64,000 bases of DNA from Paracyclopina nana. Its lineage: Eukaryota; Arthropoda; Copepoda; Cyclopoida; Cyclopettidae. Under the pieces are notes generated by a model. That model worked only from the letters and a program-made list of their open reading frames with translations, did not search any database and was not told the origin of the DNA. A program made the position numbers and the translations under genes. Of this stretch, positions 30,901-40,399 are shown one piece after another. Location of the stretch: assembly GCA_019096065.1 (NCBI GenBank), contig JAGUCH010000004.1:9176001-9240000 (forward strand), in the 5' to 3' direction. Within the stretch, counting starts at the first letter, position 1. Every line of letters starts with the position of its first letter.

Positions 30901-33900
30901 TAATATCGCTTAGGATATTACCTAAAATGGTGGCGATTTCAAAGCAGTATCTTGTAATGTCAGTCCCAGTAATATCATCGGTGTCTTCCCTGATTCCGGA
31001 TAAAAGGCTGTTTTCCCTATCTGGCCTTGAATAGATGGCCACACTGATGCAAATCAGGTGAAACAAACAAATCACCAGCCTTTTGATGAAGAACATTTGT
31101 GCAAAGGTTGTCCACTTTTCCTCCAGCAATTTGGCAATAATTCCACCCTCAAGCATGTTCAAGTGCTCCTCCTTTTTCCCTAGATTTAAAAAATGTAAGC
31201 AAAAAATATTTTATGACCATTTTACGAAAAATTAGAGGGATGTAAACTACTTTATAGCCCTAGATTATTTTTACCATTTTTGAAAAATTAGAGGGATGTA
31301 AACTACTTTACAACCCTTGAGTTTATGCCTGAATTTCAAAAATGTCAACAAATCAAGGGATGTAAATTACTTTACAATCCCAGGTTTTTCCAAAGGACAT
31401 AAAGTAACTTAACATTTTCTATTTTACACCATGCACAGAAGAATAAACTAAGACATTTTTCAAACATCTATCTATCTATTATCAGATAATTTTGACAGCA
31501 AGTGGCCAAAAAGGTAACAATAAGTGCCAAAATATGACTTCTTATTTTTCCAATTTCCAAGGCAACTTGATACATTAATTGTCTGTCAATGGCCAAAAAA
31601 TATCTAAAAGAGCCAATAAAATTCTCAAAAAAGCCAAATAATGCCCAGGAGAGCCTAAATGAGGCTATTTTGTTACCTGCCAAGATGATCATCATTGCTG
31701 ATCCCCAATTGGTTTCTCCATCTGGTTGGATGGAATCCAGAGCTCCCAATGGATAAGCTGAGCAACAAATGTTGGAATACCGCCAAAACTCTTTGCAACT
31801 CAGCTCCAACATTTCGCGGAACAAATCGTCCCTGCCCAGCTTGCAGGACAAGGTTAGACAGGTTAACTGAGCGTTGTTCCTTATGTACTGATTGCAGGAG
31901 TGAATTGGATGCCTGAAAAATGTGAAATGCAACTCAAGGTCTGCAGGATAAACCCTGATCAGGTTCCATGTTGCCAGCAAGGTTTTTCAAAGGTTTTTTG
32001 CTGTTTTTACCACAAACCTTGCTCCTTTTTATACTCAAACTTTGACATAACTATGTTTATACAGCAATAAACCTGGCTCTGGCTATTTCATGAAAGAACC
32101 TTGCTATTTCATGAAAGAACCTTGCTATTTCACGAAAGAACCTTGCTAGTTTTTATGAAAAAACCTTGCTATTTCATGAAAAATCTTACAATTTCATGAA
32201 AACCTTGCTATTTTATGAAAAAACATGCTATTTCATCAAAAAACCTAGAAAGCACAAGCCTTACCGATTCAAACCTCAAAACCCCATCATTGAATTTTCT
32301 TTACAAACCTCTTCGACTTGAAGCAAAACCCCACATCAAATCTTCTTGGTATTTCACTCAGGAACCTTGTCATAGTACCTTGCTGGTAGTAATCAATTTA
32401 TCAACAGATGATTCCTGAGGGCACATCCAAACCATTTGGTTTGCCACCACCATCATGTGGAGGACATTGATGCCAAAGCAGTCTTGAGCATCCAGAATAG
32501 ATCTAATCTGGATGCTGTAAACCTTGCTATTTCGCAAACAAACCTTGCTATTTCAAAACTAGCAATGTCTCACAAAAACCTTTGTTGTGTCAATGTTTCA
32601 AACTTTGAAAACCCATCAAACTAGACTTGAATTTTCTTTGCTAACCTCATAAACTTGAATCGAAAGGCCCTCAAACCTTGTTATTTCACGCAGGAACCTT
32701 GTCATACCTTACTGGTAAGTAATCAGTATGATCATACCTTAGTGCATAACCAAACATGCCCATTTGGTTGGCCACCACCACCATGTGGAGAACCGTGTTG
32801 CCAAAGCAGTCTTCAGCATCCGGATTAGATCTAATCTGGATGCTGTAAACCTTGCTATTTTGCAAACAAACCTTGCTATTTCAAAACTAGCAATGTCTCA
32901 CAAAAACCTTTGTTGTGTCAATGTTTCAAACTTTGAAAACCCATCAAACTAGACTTGAATTTTCTTTACTAACCTCATCAACTGGAATCAAAAGGCCCTA
33001 AAACCTTGTTACTTCTCTCTGGAACCTTGTCATACCTTACTAGTAATTAATCAGTATGATCATACCTTAGTGCATAACCAAACTTGCCCATTTGGTTGGC
33101 AAACACCACCATGTGGAGGACCGTGTTGACTAAGCAGTCTTGACCATCCAGAATAGATCTAATCTGGATGCTGGAAACCTTGCTACTTCGCAAACAAACC
33201 TTGCTATTTCAAAACTAGCAATGTCTCACAAAAACCTTTGTTGTGTCAATGTTTCAAACTTTGAAAACCCATCAAACTAGACTTGAATTTTCTTGTCAAA
33301 TCTCATAAACTTGAAGCGAAAAGCCCTCAAACCTTGCTACTTCTCTGAGGAACCTTGTCATACCTTACTGGTGAGTAATCAGTATGATCATACCTTAGTG
33401 CATAACCAAACATGCCCATTTGGTTGGCCACCACCACCATGTGGAGGACAGTGTTGCCAAAGCAGTCTTGAGCATCCGGATAAGATCTAATCTGGATGCT
33501 ATAAACCTTGCTATTTCACAAACAAACCTTGCTATTTCAAAACTAGCAATGTCTCACAAAAACCTTTGTTGTGTCAATGTTTCAAACTTTGAAAACCCAT
33601 CAAACTAGACTTGAATTTTCTTTGCGAACCTCATAAACTTGAATCGAAAGGCCCTCAAACCTTGTTATTTCACTCAGGAACCTTGTCATACCTTACTGGT
33701 AATTAATCAGTGTGATCATACCTTAGTGCATAACCAAACATGCCCATTTGGTTGGCCACCACCACCATGTGGAGGACCGTGTTGCCAAAGCAGTCTTGAG
33801 CATCCGGATTAGATCTAATCTGGATGCTGTAAACCTTGCTATTTTGCAAACAAACCTTGCTATTTCAAAACTAGCAATGTCTCACAAAAACCTTTGTTGT

Positions 33901-36900
33901 GTCAATGTTTCAAACTTTGAAAACCCATCAAACTAGACTTGAATTTTCTTTGCCAACCTAATAAACTTGAATCGAAAGGCCCTCAAACCTTGTTATTTCA
34001 CTCAGGAACCTTGTCATACCTTACTGGTAAGTAATCAGTATGATCATACCTTAGTGCATAACCAAACATGCCCATTTGGTTGGCCACCACCACCATGTGG
34101 AGGACCGTGTTGCCAAAGCAGTCTTGAGCATCCGGATTGGCTCCCCTCTGGAGGAGGGCGTTGTACACGCCCTCGTTGGAGCTGCAGGCCGCCCAGCTCA
34201 GCGCGTACTCGCCCAGGTAGGCGAGGCCCTCGTAGTTGGTCTCCTTTTTGGGCTTGTCATGCTGCTGATCGGTGGGCAGGAAAAAGGTGCCCCTTGCCCT
34301 GATGTTGATGTTGACACCGCAGTCAATGATGGCCTGGGCCAACTCATCGTTGCCATAGGCGATGGCCAGGTGAAGACCTGTGGCACCAAGGTACTCCTCA
34401 CCCTCGATCATGTCGATGGCGGCCCGCGGGTAAACCTTGAGCAGGATCCGGGCAATCTTGGTGTGCACCATTGTGTCACAAATGATGAGGATGTGCAACA
34501 GGCTCTCCCCTAGCGGAGGTTTTTGGCATTACAGAGTACATTTTTACTGTTGCTGCTACAGTTCCTACTTTCTTGTCGAGATAAAGTTTGTTTCCTTTTT
34601 ATTTGAGAGTTTGTATTGGCTTTGAGGAATTAAGTTTGTTTAGATTATGTGGAAAGTCTGTTTACTTTTTGTTGAAAGTTTGTTTACTTTTTGTCGAAAG
34701 TTTGTTTACTTTTTGTTGAAAGTTTGTTTACTTTTTCTTGAAAGTTTGTTTACTTTTTCTTGAAAGTTTGTTTACTTTTTGTTGAAAGTTTGTTTACTTT
34801 TTGTTGAAAGTTTGTTTACTTTTTGTTGAAAGTTTGTTTACTTTTTGTTGAAAGTTTGTTTACTTTTTGTTGAAAGTTTGGTTACTTTTTGTGGAAAGTT
34901 TGTCAACTTTTTGTTGAAAGTTTGGTTACTCTTTGTGGAAAGTTTGTCAACTTTTTGTGGGAAATTTGTTTACTGTTTTTGGAAAGTTTGTTTATTTTTT
35001 AAAAAAAGATTGTTTACTTTTTGTGGAAAGTTTGTATACTTTTTGTAGGAACCTTAGGAACTTGTAGGAAACATTGTTTACTTTTTTCTCAGAAAAGTTT
35101 GTTTACATTTTTTGGAAATTTTGTTTCCTTTTGTTGGAAAGTACTATGTTTACATTTTGCGGAAAGCTGGTTCAGTTTTAAAAGCGGAAACTATGTTTAC
35201 TTTTTTTGGAAAGTTTTTCTTTTTTTTTGTGGAAATTTTACTTTTTGTGGAATAAAGTTATGTTTCATATTGTGGAAAGTTTGTTTTCACTATTTCGAAA
35301 GTTTGCATATTTTTGTGGAAAGCTTGTTTACTTTTTGTGTAAAGTTAGTTTAGTTTTCGATAAAAATCCATTATTTTGTAATTAAAGCATCTTTTCTTCT
35401 TCAAAAAGAGTTTCTTAACTTTGTTTTTGATGTAAAAAGTGTCCCTTATTTTTCTGTCAAAGAAATGTCAATTTTTACAAAAGTTTGTTCATTTAAAAAA
35501 AAGTTTGGTTACTAGCAAAATTTAAGTTTGTTTACATTTTTAAAAAGATGGTCTAAGTTGATTTTCAGCGCAACATATAGAAGACTTTGTTTACAAACAA
35601 TAAAATGCGCGCGCAATTGAGATGAGTGAGCGCGCTCGCGACAGCTGACATCTTTGTTTACTCACCTAAAGATCCTCTGTATTGCATTCTCCAGCAAGCT
35701 TCGTGGTCCTCCCAAGAATAAAGTGGGTCATATTTGGACATTTTGTCATTGCTTCCAATTTCAATCTGGCAAAAATAATCCATTAAAAAATATCATTTAA
35801 AAATTCAGCAAAAACAACATTGAAATATTTGTCTTGAATAGCTTTTTTTCCACTGTAAATCATGCAATTGCAATTGTCTTCTGTTTTTGGGGTCACATTA
35901 TGAAATTAAGGCAGTTGATGAAAAGAAGCACTGGCAAATCTCAGTTTCAGTGCTACTTTCACTCATCTTCTGCTCTCAAAAATTGTTTTGCTGTCATTTC
36001 CCAACTTTTTTATTCTATGTCTTCTTACCCTTTGATCCTGAGCAAAAGTGTAATACATAATATTATGAGGTTTATACAGACAAAGGGCCTGTTCACCTGC
36101 TTATTATAGCCGTTATTTTGGCAAAATATTGGAGAGGAATACTGAGAAACTGAGAATTTTATTTTTGGTGTAGGATGGCTTTTGGTACCAATATATCGAT
36201 TCCGAAGTCAAAATCTGAAAAATGATCTTACTAATACCGGATTTTTGCAAATATCAGCATAATATCGCGCGTTATTTTGCTGATAATATTGCAGGTGAAC
36301 AGGGCCAAAGTCTACTTTGTTTACTTTCTTTAAGGTCAAATTCAACATTAAAAAATATATTTGCTACTGTTTCATTGTATTTACTTACTTTTTGGTTATT
36401 CCTGAATTTCCACCTGAGATATTCAGTTTTTGTGATGAATTCACCCTTGCCATGGTTGTACATCATAAATCCAATTTTGGACTTGAAAAAGTTCTCAACC
36501 TTGAAATGGCAAAAATTTCACTTGATTATTCCCAGACATCAATTTCATTAAAAAGTAATTTTTTAAAAAAGCTTATTTTTCTTTTCAAAAAATAAAAGAA
36601 AGACCCTTCAAAAATTAGGTTTCAATTTTGGTTTGCTTCGCTCTATCTATAAGCATATAGACGTCCATAGTCAACTTTTAATTTCATCTGCTCGATTAAT
36701 CCAAGGCAAATAACAAAATTAGCTTGTAAATACGTGATATAAGGACATTTTTTAGCATTAAAATGAACTACTTATCAGAAAATAGACGTCCAAAGTCAAC
36801 TTTTCATTCTGTCTACTCGACTAATCCAAGGCTAATAACAACATTAGCTTGTAAATAGGTGATTTATCGACATTTTTCAAAATTAAAATCAACTACTTTT

Positions 36901-37248
36901 AAGCAAATAGGCGTCCAAAGTCAGATCTTAATTCGAGCCACTCGACTAATCCAAGGCAATTAACAAAATTAGCTTGCAAATTGATGGTACATGGACATTT
37001 TTCAAAATTAAAATTAACTACATATAGGCAATTAGAGGTCCAAAGTCAACTTTTAATTCTAGACACTCGATTAATCCAAGGCATCTTACCCCTTTGGAGC
37101 CTCCTTTATTGAACTGATCCACCAATTGGCCACCCTTTTTGAAGTTGGCCAAATTGTAGAGGATACAGGCTGGTTCAGCATTTGCCACCACCCTGTCCAA
37201 AACTGCCCCAGGGTTGAAGGGCTCGCCCCTTCTGCAGCAATTGCCCAT
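18791..37248 (-). CDS. TRPV channel (Nanchung/Inactive/OSM-9 class)
   Basis: Fourteen exons, 915 residues, phases closing exactly: 37248-37090, 35765-35666, 34509-34050, 31912-31677, 31179-30922, 30428-30352, 30286-30111, 29025-28653, 28594-28424, 27667-27528, 25592-25516, 21230-21024, 20970-20860, 18993-18791. The N-terminus MGNCC could be acylated. Exons 2-4 code ankyrin repeats ([68 protein letters not shown]). Exons 5-8 code S1-S6 with [14 protein letters not shown], pore TLGEYEYD and S6 [15 protein letters not shown]. Exon 9 has [10 protein letters not shown]. Exons 10-14 form a basic tail that ends in a Glu/Lys-only run. The class forms mechanosensory and chemosensory cation channels in cilia. 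Most long introns hold a private tandem repeat. Confidence 0.92.
19060..20790. repeat. TACTGAGAAG minisatellite in TRPV intron 13
   Basis: Imperfect tandem units around AAAATACTGAGAAGCTCAAT and AATACTGAGAAGGTAAAT, period near 20-21 bases, fill almost the whole 1.9-kb intron. It is interrupted at about 19735-19955 by a 220-base non-repetitive piece. Long open frames here on both strands are products of the repeat and not genes. Confidence 0.9.
21711..21942. mobile_element. solo LTR of the element-B family inside composite copy 1
   Basis: The LTR occupies 21715-21938 (224 bases), TGTAGTAGG to CCCTGCTACA, flanked by a 4-base duplication GTAG (21711-21714 and 21939-21942). It matches the LTR at 7757-8001 over most of its length. 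No internal retroelement sequence remains, so it arose by recombination between two LTRs. Confidence 0.85.
22260..22570. repeat. TCTTGAGCAGCC-type degenerate tandem repeat in composite copy 1
   Basis: Units such as AGTCTTGAGCAGCCACAATT, 20-24 bases, repeat about 12 times with variation; a shorter block with the same phrase lies at 21545-21630, on the other side of the solo LTR. The same blocks are in copy 2 at 48635-48720 and 49350-49660. Confidence 0.75.
23154..23539. mobile_element. mariner-type MITE nested in composite copy 1
   Basis: A 386-base unit with imperfect terminal inverted repeats of about 36 bases (sharing GTTCAAAATTGGAC and GGGAATC), flanked by TA at 23152-23153 and 23540-23541. 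Read from the right the tip is CAGTCTGTCCG, the CAGT start seen in many Tc1/mariner elements. No transposase is coded. The same insertion is at 50241-50626. Confidence 0.7.
23590..24275. repeat. 15-base CATAGCATAATGTCT repeats, with inverted block
   Basis: About 35 units of the type CATAGCAAATTGTCA run to about 24115; from about 24120 to 24270 the same phrase appears on the opposite strand (TATGAGACAATTTGCTATG). The two blocks can pair as a large hairpin. Copy 2 of the composite has one more 15-base unit than copy 1. Cys/Tyr-rich open frames here come from the repeat alone. Confidence 0.9.
24770..25255. repeat. iterated hairpin units at the right end of composite copy 1
   Basis: The phrase GCTAAATGTGGAGGGTGGGCC, then TTC(G/A)GCCCACTCC, occurs at about 24860, 24970 and 25115, each a palindrome of about 10 bp per arm, separated by AATTACTATGTAATGGCA and GGCCT(A/T)AGGCCTGCC palindromes. 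They look like older versions of the terminal GC hairpin at 25449-25475, as if end modules had been added stepwise. Confidence 0.75.
25271..25347 (+). repeat. tRNA-derived (SINE-like) unit in composite copy 1
   Basis: An A-box-like TGGCTCACTGGTAGAG at 25279-25294 and a B-box GGTTCAAATCC at 25322-25332, about 30 bases apart as in tRNA genes, with TGCAG in the middle where a GCA anticodon would sit. Acceptor and anticodon stems do not pair well, so it is not a working tRNA but could be an RNA polymerase III promoter. Copy 2 has lost two bases in the A box. Confidence 0.5.
25700..27185. repeat. GGCTTTCCAGT degenerate repeat in TRPV intron 10
   Basis: The phrase GGCTTTCCAGTCATTCCTA and variants, about 20-30 bases each, recurs through roughly 1.4 kb, with a larger duplication of about 170 bases (26520-26660 and 26680-26835 share GCTTTCCAGTAATCCTAAGGG). 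No coding is seen. Confidence 0.8.
27675..28400. repeat. polypurine GAAAGAGGAAAAGAG tract in TRPV intron 9
   Basis: About 700 bases with almost only A and G on the plus strand, in units such as GAAAGAGGAAAAGAGC (about 16 bases). Since the gene runs on the minus strand, the transcript here is pyrimidine-rich. Open frames on the minus strand (Phe/Leu/Ser) are by-products. Such tracts can form triplex (H-) DNA. Confidence 0.9.
29095..30000. repeat. CCTTAGCAACTAAGTACCTAA repeat in TRPV intron 7
   Basis: A regular core at about 29390-29570 with a unit near 33 bases (ACTAAGTACCTAACCACCTAATGTCCTTAGCA), grading into looser CCTTAGAGCC-type phrases on both sides. It fills almost the whole intron. Confidence 0.85.
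31220..31390. repeat. GGGATGTAAACTACTTTACA repeat in TRPV intron 4
   Basis: Three imperfect units of about 55-65 bases sharing AGGGATGTAAACTACTTTA, close to the acceptor of exon 5. Confidence 0.7.
32060..32245. repeat. ACCTTGCTATTTCATGAAAGA repeat in TRPV intron 3
   Basis: About seven units near 21-23 bases. The same phrase ACCTTGCTATTTC also occurs twice in the intron part of each 328-base unit further right, so it is the left edge of that array. Confidence 0.8.
32410..32502 (-). pseudogene. decayed cassette exon, copy e
   Basis: The acceptor side and [12 protein letters not shown] coding are kept, but bases are missing near the 3' end and the GTATGATCA donor is gone, so this copy cannot be used as the others could. 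Confidence 0.6.
32738..32830 (-). CDS. candidate cassette exon, copy d
   Basis: Frame and splice sites intact; DAQD has become DAED and one change is silent. Confidence 0.5.
33066..33158 (-). CDS. candidate cassette exon, copy c (most changed intact copy)
   Basis: The frame and splice sites are kept, but several residues differ, e.g. [12 protein letters not shown] at the start, VVFANQ and MGKFG, so the protein would differ from exon 3 at about seven positions. Confidence 0.45.
33394..33486 (-). CDS. candidate cassette exon, copy b
   Basis: Same length and phases as copy a. One replacement (N to Y before PDAQ) and one silent change in NTV. Splice sites intact. Confidence 0.5.
33722..33814 (-). 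CDS. candidate cassette exon, copy a (nearest to TRPV exon 3)
   Basis: It codes (R)[17 protein letters not shown], continuing [13 protein letters not shown](R), identical to exon 3 from NPDAQ onward. Acceptor AG at 33816-33815, donor GT at 33721-33720. Whether it is spliced in is unknown. Confidence 0.5.
34640..35350. repeat. GAAAGTTTGTTTACTTTTTGTT minisatellite in TRPV intron 2
   Basis: About 10 almost perfect copies of a 22-base unit at 34655-34880, then looser copies (with GGAAAGTTTG) to about 35350. Confidence 0.95.
36655..37080. repeat. about 120-base repeat in TRPV intron 1
   Basis: Four units starting near 36660, 36782, 36905 and 37027 share GTC(C)A(A/T)AGTCAACTTTTAATT, ACTCGATTAATCCAAGGC and AACAAAATTAGCTTG. 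The last unit runs into the donor of exon 1. Confidence 0.85.
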
Positions 37249-37979
37249 TTTTCAGCACCTTTTGCCCATCTTATTTTTTCCCATTCAAAATGGCTGCTAT
37301 GCTGTCCTTTCTTCTGACTTGACTTGCTAGAAACGGCCTTGTGCTGGTAAAGTCACCATAGAAACAGAGCCAAGATGTTGTTGGTTCAATAAAAATGAGG
37401 ACAGCACAGCTTTTGTTGTTGATTTTCTACAGGGTGGATCCTTTTTCTTGACAGGGTGGCTCAAAATTCATTATTAATGATTTATGAGGTTTTAAAAACT
37501 TATAGACTTACTTATTTTTATCATTTTTCAAAGCTTAGTTTCTTTGCAAGATGGAACTCTTAATGTTTTAGCAAGACATATTGATTATTTTTAATAGAGT
37601 TTTTTTACTGATGATTTTCTTTTTTATGATTTTTTTTTGGGAAAAAGGTAATATAAAAACTATGACATATTGTGTTTCAAAGAAAATGTTTTGTTCAGAG
37701 AGAAAACCCATAACTAATGAGTCTATACAAAATGCAAGTTATTGCCCAATTTCCACATATTGATTGCATAGTGTGAATTGAATTTAGTCCAACTTCAAAA
37801 TTCAACAAAACATGGTCAACTTTTCATATTTAGTTTTAATTTTCATGGTAATTGCTTTTTTTATTGTAGATCTTAAAAGAAATAGAGCAAAGTTTTTTTT
37901 AGGTCATTCTGCCAAATTACAAACATTTGAGTGCCCAGGGTAAGAAAGACAGAGATAAAGAAATATTTGGTATACAATT
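37249..37979. promoter_or_regulatory. intergenic region between divergent TRPV and the 38-kb gene
   Basis: About 730 AT-rich bases without coding between two genes that point away from each other; any promoters of both must lie here or, for TRPV, be replaced by trans-splicing. I see no clear TATA box or other site to call. Confidence 0.3.
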
Positions 37980-39356
37980 ATGTGTATTATTCTAGTTTGC
38001 ATTAGAAGGACTTGCAACCAGATCATCACAGGGAGAAAATTAAAGTACAGCAAAGCTTTGCAAATTATCCAGAGTGAGGCCTATTTGGATGCAGCTGATT
38101 TGAGCTTTATTCGAAGAAGAAAACGTTATCGAAGAGCTTCAAATAGTTATGCTGGTTACCTTGACATTGACGACTCATCCTCAGCTGTGACAACTCAAGC
38201 TGAATTATGTGCAGCTGATGCAACCAGTGTGCTGTCAGCTGTAGATAGTGCATGCTCAGACTTTGCCAGTGCATGCTTATCATCCTCTGGAGACTGCAAG
38301 TGGCCAAATGTCATCAGTGGTGCATCTTACACACTCCCAAGTGGAAGTTATGGAGGGGCTCTAGGAGATTGCATTCAATATTCGATTGAGCAGTACAATA
38401 CCTACTGCCCTACTTTGAGTGTCCAGAATGAATTGGTGACTTCATCCGGAAATGTGCTTACCACTCGATTCGACTCAGCTGATGTTTGGATTGACAGTGC
38501 AAGACTGGTGGGGCTTAGTGGAGCTGCTTACATCGGTGCAGTACTGACCGTGAACCCCCAATACCCTCTGGTGAATACACTAGCAGTCCCCCCGGGGAAT
38601 CCATTACCTGGCACCCAACGTGGTGGAGGATTGCCAACTGGACCAGCATTAGCACTTGTTCCTGCAGGTCTTGTTGCAGTGGCCACTTTCCCACCTTATG
38701 CCTCACCAAGGACCTTTCCAGCAGACTCTGTGATTTTCTCAGAAGAACCCCAGATCCTGACCACAAGAGGCATAGGCAAGCGTTCCCTGGCTTCTCATCA
38801 CTCTTGGCTGACATCTCTCCTCCAATGGTTCGGCTCAATTGCCAACAACAACAGGAGAAGATATGAGAGTAATCACAAGAATGTTGTGGAAAATTTCATC
38901 AGTCTATTGAAGAAAGTACAAGTCACAGTGAAGAGGCTCAGTCACAACATGAAATGCTTGAGGACTCGATTGTATGCCAAGACTCATACAAAAGAAGTCA
39001 ACATGCTGAAAGCAATATCTCAGCAAGATCTTGATGCTGAAGAGATGGTATTGACAAATGATGAGGACAGAGCTGATGACGAAGTTAATAGTATTGATGA
39101 CTGCATTGAGGGCATTGTGGAACCACTTTATGGGTTTAGAACTAATGTGACGCTCATAGAAGACCAAATGTGCTTTGTTGGGAAGACTTGTAGCAACTTC
39201 ACCAACTTTCCTGGCAATGGTATATATTTCTTGATTTTATTCACAGCCTATGATCTTAACAATTTTAGTTCTTGAATTCCAGAATTTTCTTCAAAACAAA
39301 CTGGTGAAGAATTTATATCTGATGCACCTCCAGATTGCCGGATCAGACTTTGCTAG
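37980..39356 (+). CDS. unrecognised protein, probably processed and secreted
   Basis: Main exon up to 39219 (donor GGTATAT), last exon 39283-39356 (acceptor TTCCAG), joined in phase, ending DAPPDCRIRLC. The N-terminus is uncertain: the frame opens at 37980, but an acceptor-like ATCACAG lies at 38026-38032 and an upstream exon is likely, since no signal peptide is seen. A furin-type cluster RRRKRYRR sits about 45 residues in. The next 90 residues are Cys- and Ser-rich (CSDFASACLSSSGDCKW, GDCIQYSIEQYNTYC). A Gly/Pro/Ala-rich middle follows, then an amphipathic C-terminal half with a dibasic KRS. I recognise no family. An extracellular or precursor protein is my inference from the Cys content and the basic cleavage sites. 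Confidence 0.6.
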
Positions 39357-39822
39357 TTTCATCTCACATGATGAGTGAATTGGATTGAAAGGGAAATACA
39401 TGATTTTACAAAGTACAATTCAGGGAAAGGTTGAGAGATTCAATTGAAAGAAATTGCTTTTTTCCTGCATAACTGTTACTTTTGAAAATGTATCTAGATA
39501 TTGGTTGCATAACTATGAGTTAAATGGAGTAGTAAATCCACTTAACATTCAATATTCATCCAGATTATCATTATTGCCATCATTTTTTCCAGCAGAATAT
39601 TGGATAGGCATACATGTCTTACTTTTGCATATGAAAGAGCATGAGCTTTGTTTAATTAATACAGTATAGGACGAATAAGAAAGGTATGTCATTGATGGCA
39701 CATTGGTATGCAGTATGCCAAGCAGCTTCAGATGAAATGAGACACCTTGGAAGGTATCTATGCAAAGGAGAAATAGAGTCAATGCACAACTTTGTCTTGG
39801 GCATATTGAGTTGTATCTATTT

Positions 39823-40012
39823 ATATATGTAAACAATTTATAAAACAAGCTAATAAAGTAGCTGAGCAAATTTTGTATAGTAAAAATCGAGTGGCATTTT
39901 TGCGGGTTCGAGCTTGCGAGAGCCAAGTAATGCTACGAGATTTTTACTTTGCAAAATGAGCTCAGATATTTTGTAAGCCTGTTTTATAATTAGTTTACAT
40001 ATATATACGATT
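39823..40012. mobile_element. short palindromic (foldback) element
   Basis: The left part (ATATATGTAAACAATTTATAAAACAAGCT and AAATTTTGTATAGTAAAAATCG in pieces) is mirrored on the right (CGAGATTTTTACTTTGCAAAAT and AGCCTGTTTTATAATTAGTTTACATATATAT in pieces). Arms of about 75 bases surround a 40-base centre containing GGGTTCGAGC. No coding; a small MITE is the simplest reading. Confidence 0.55.
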
Positions 40013-40315
40013 TTATATGATGGAAAGTAATTTTCAAATGTTAATGAAGTTACCAGACCATGCAATCTTGACTTAGCATCTGATCCATTACTTTGAAGGC
40101 TTGGGTTGAGAGGCCCTCAGTAGGGCAAGAGTAGTTGAAAGCGTTAATCAATCAATAAAAAATTGTGCATTTTGAATTTGGCACTTTTTGGAGCTTAAAG
40201 ATCTGTTAGATAAGGTTCTGTCTGGTATCTCTGATAGAGACTCTACTCTTCTACTAAGCTTAGCTCAGCTAAGAAGAAGAATAAAAAGGAATTCTAACAG
40301 CAATTTTTCTATCTG

Positions 40316-40390
40316 TAAAGGTAGCTCAGTCAGTAGAGCGCCGGATTCCTAATCCTGGGGTACAGGGTTCAATCCCAATGCAAGGCATTT
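40316..40390 (+). tRNA. tRNA-like sequence, probably a tRNA pseudogene or SINE head
   Basis: GGTAGCTCAGTCAGTAGAGCG is a good A box/D arm, TTCCTAA fits an anticodon loop reading CCT (Arg), and GGGTTCAATCC is a B box. A T-run follows at 40388-40393, as a pol III terminator would. The acceptor ends do not pair and the T stem is poor, so it is unlikely to be a working tRNA. Confidence 0.35.
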
Positions 40391-40399
40391 TTTCTCCTT

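Larger units (their letters stand above)
32410..34050 (-). repeat. 328-base tandem array copying the end of TRPV exon 3 plus intron
   Basis: The donor end of exon 3 (34050) recurs at 33722, 33394, 33066 and 32738, each exactly 328 bases apart, with a decayed fifth at about 32410. Every unit holds the last 85 bases or so of exon 3 and about 240 bases of intron. In each copy the exon piece is preceded by AG (minus strand GATTAG or GAATAG, A) and followed by GTATGATCA, giving a 93-base exon that enters in phase 2 and leaves in phase 2. Inclusion of any number would keep the TRPV frame and add 31 residues, close to one ankyrin repeat, per unit. Four of the five look usable. Confidence 0.9.

Noticed and set aside
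32436..34302. Series of plus-strand frames of 62 codons starting MVGHHHHVE or MVCHHHHVE in the 328-base units
   Set aside because: They are antisense to the TRPV exon 3 copies and repeat with the array; the minus-strand reading has the ankyrin sequence and the splice sites.
40316..40390. Functional tRNA-Arg(CCT)
   Set aside because: A and B boxes are good, but the acceptor stem does not pair and the T stem has mismatches; kept only as a tRNA-like feature with low confidence.
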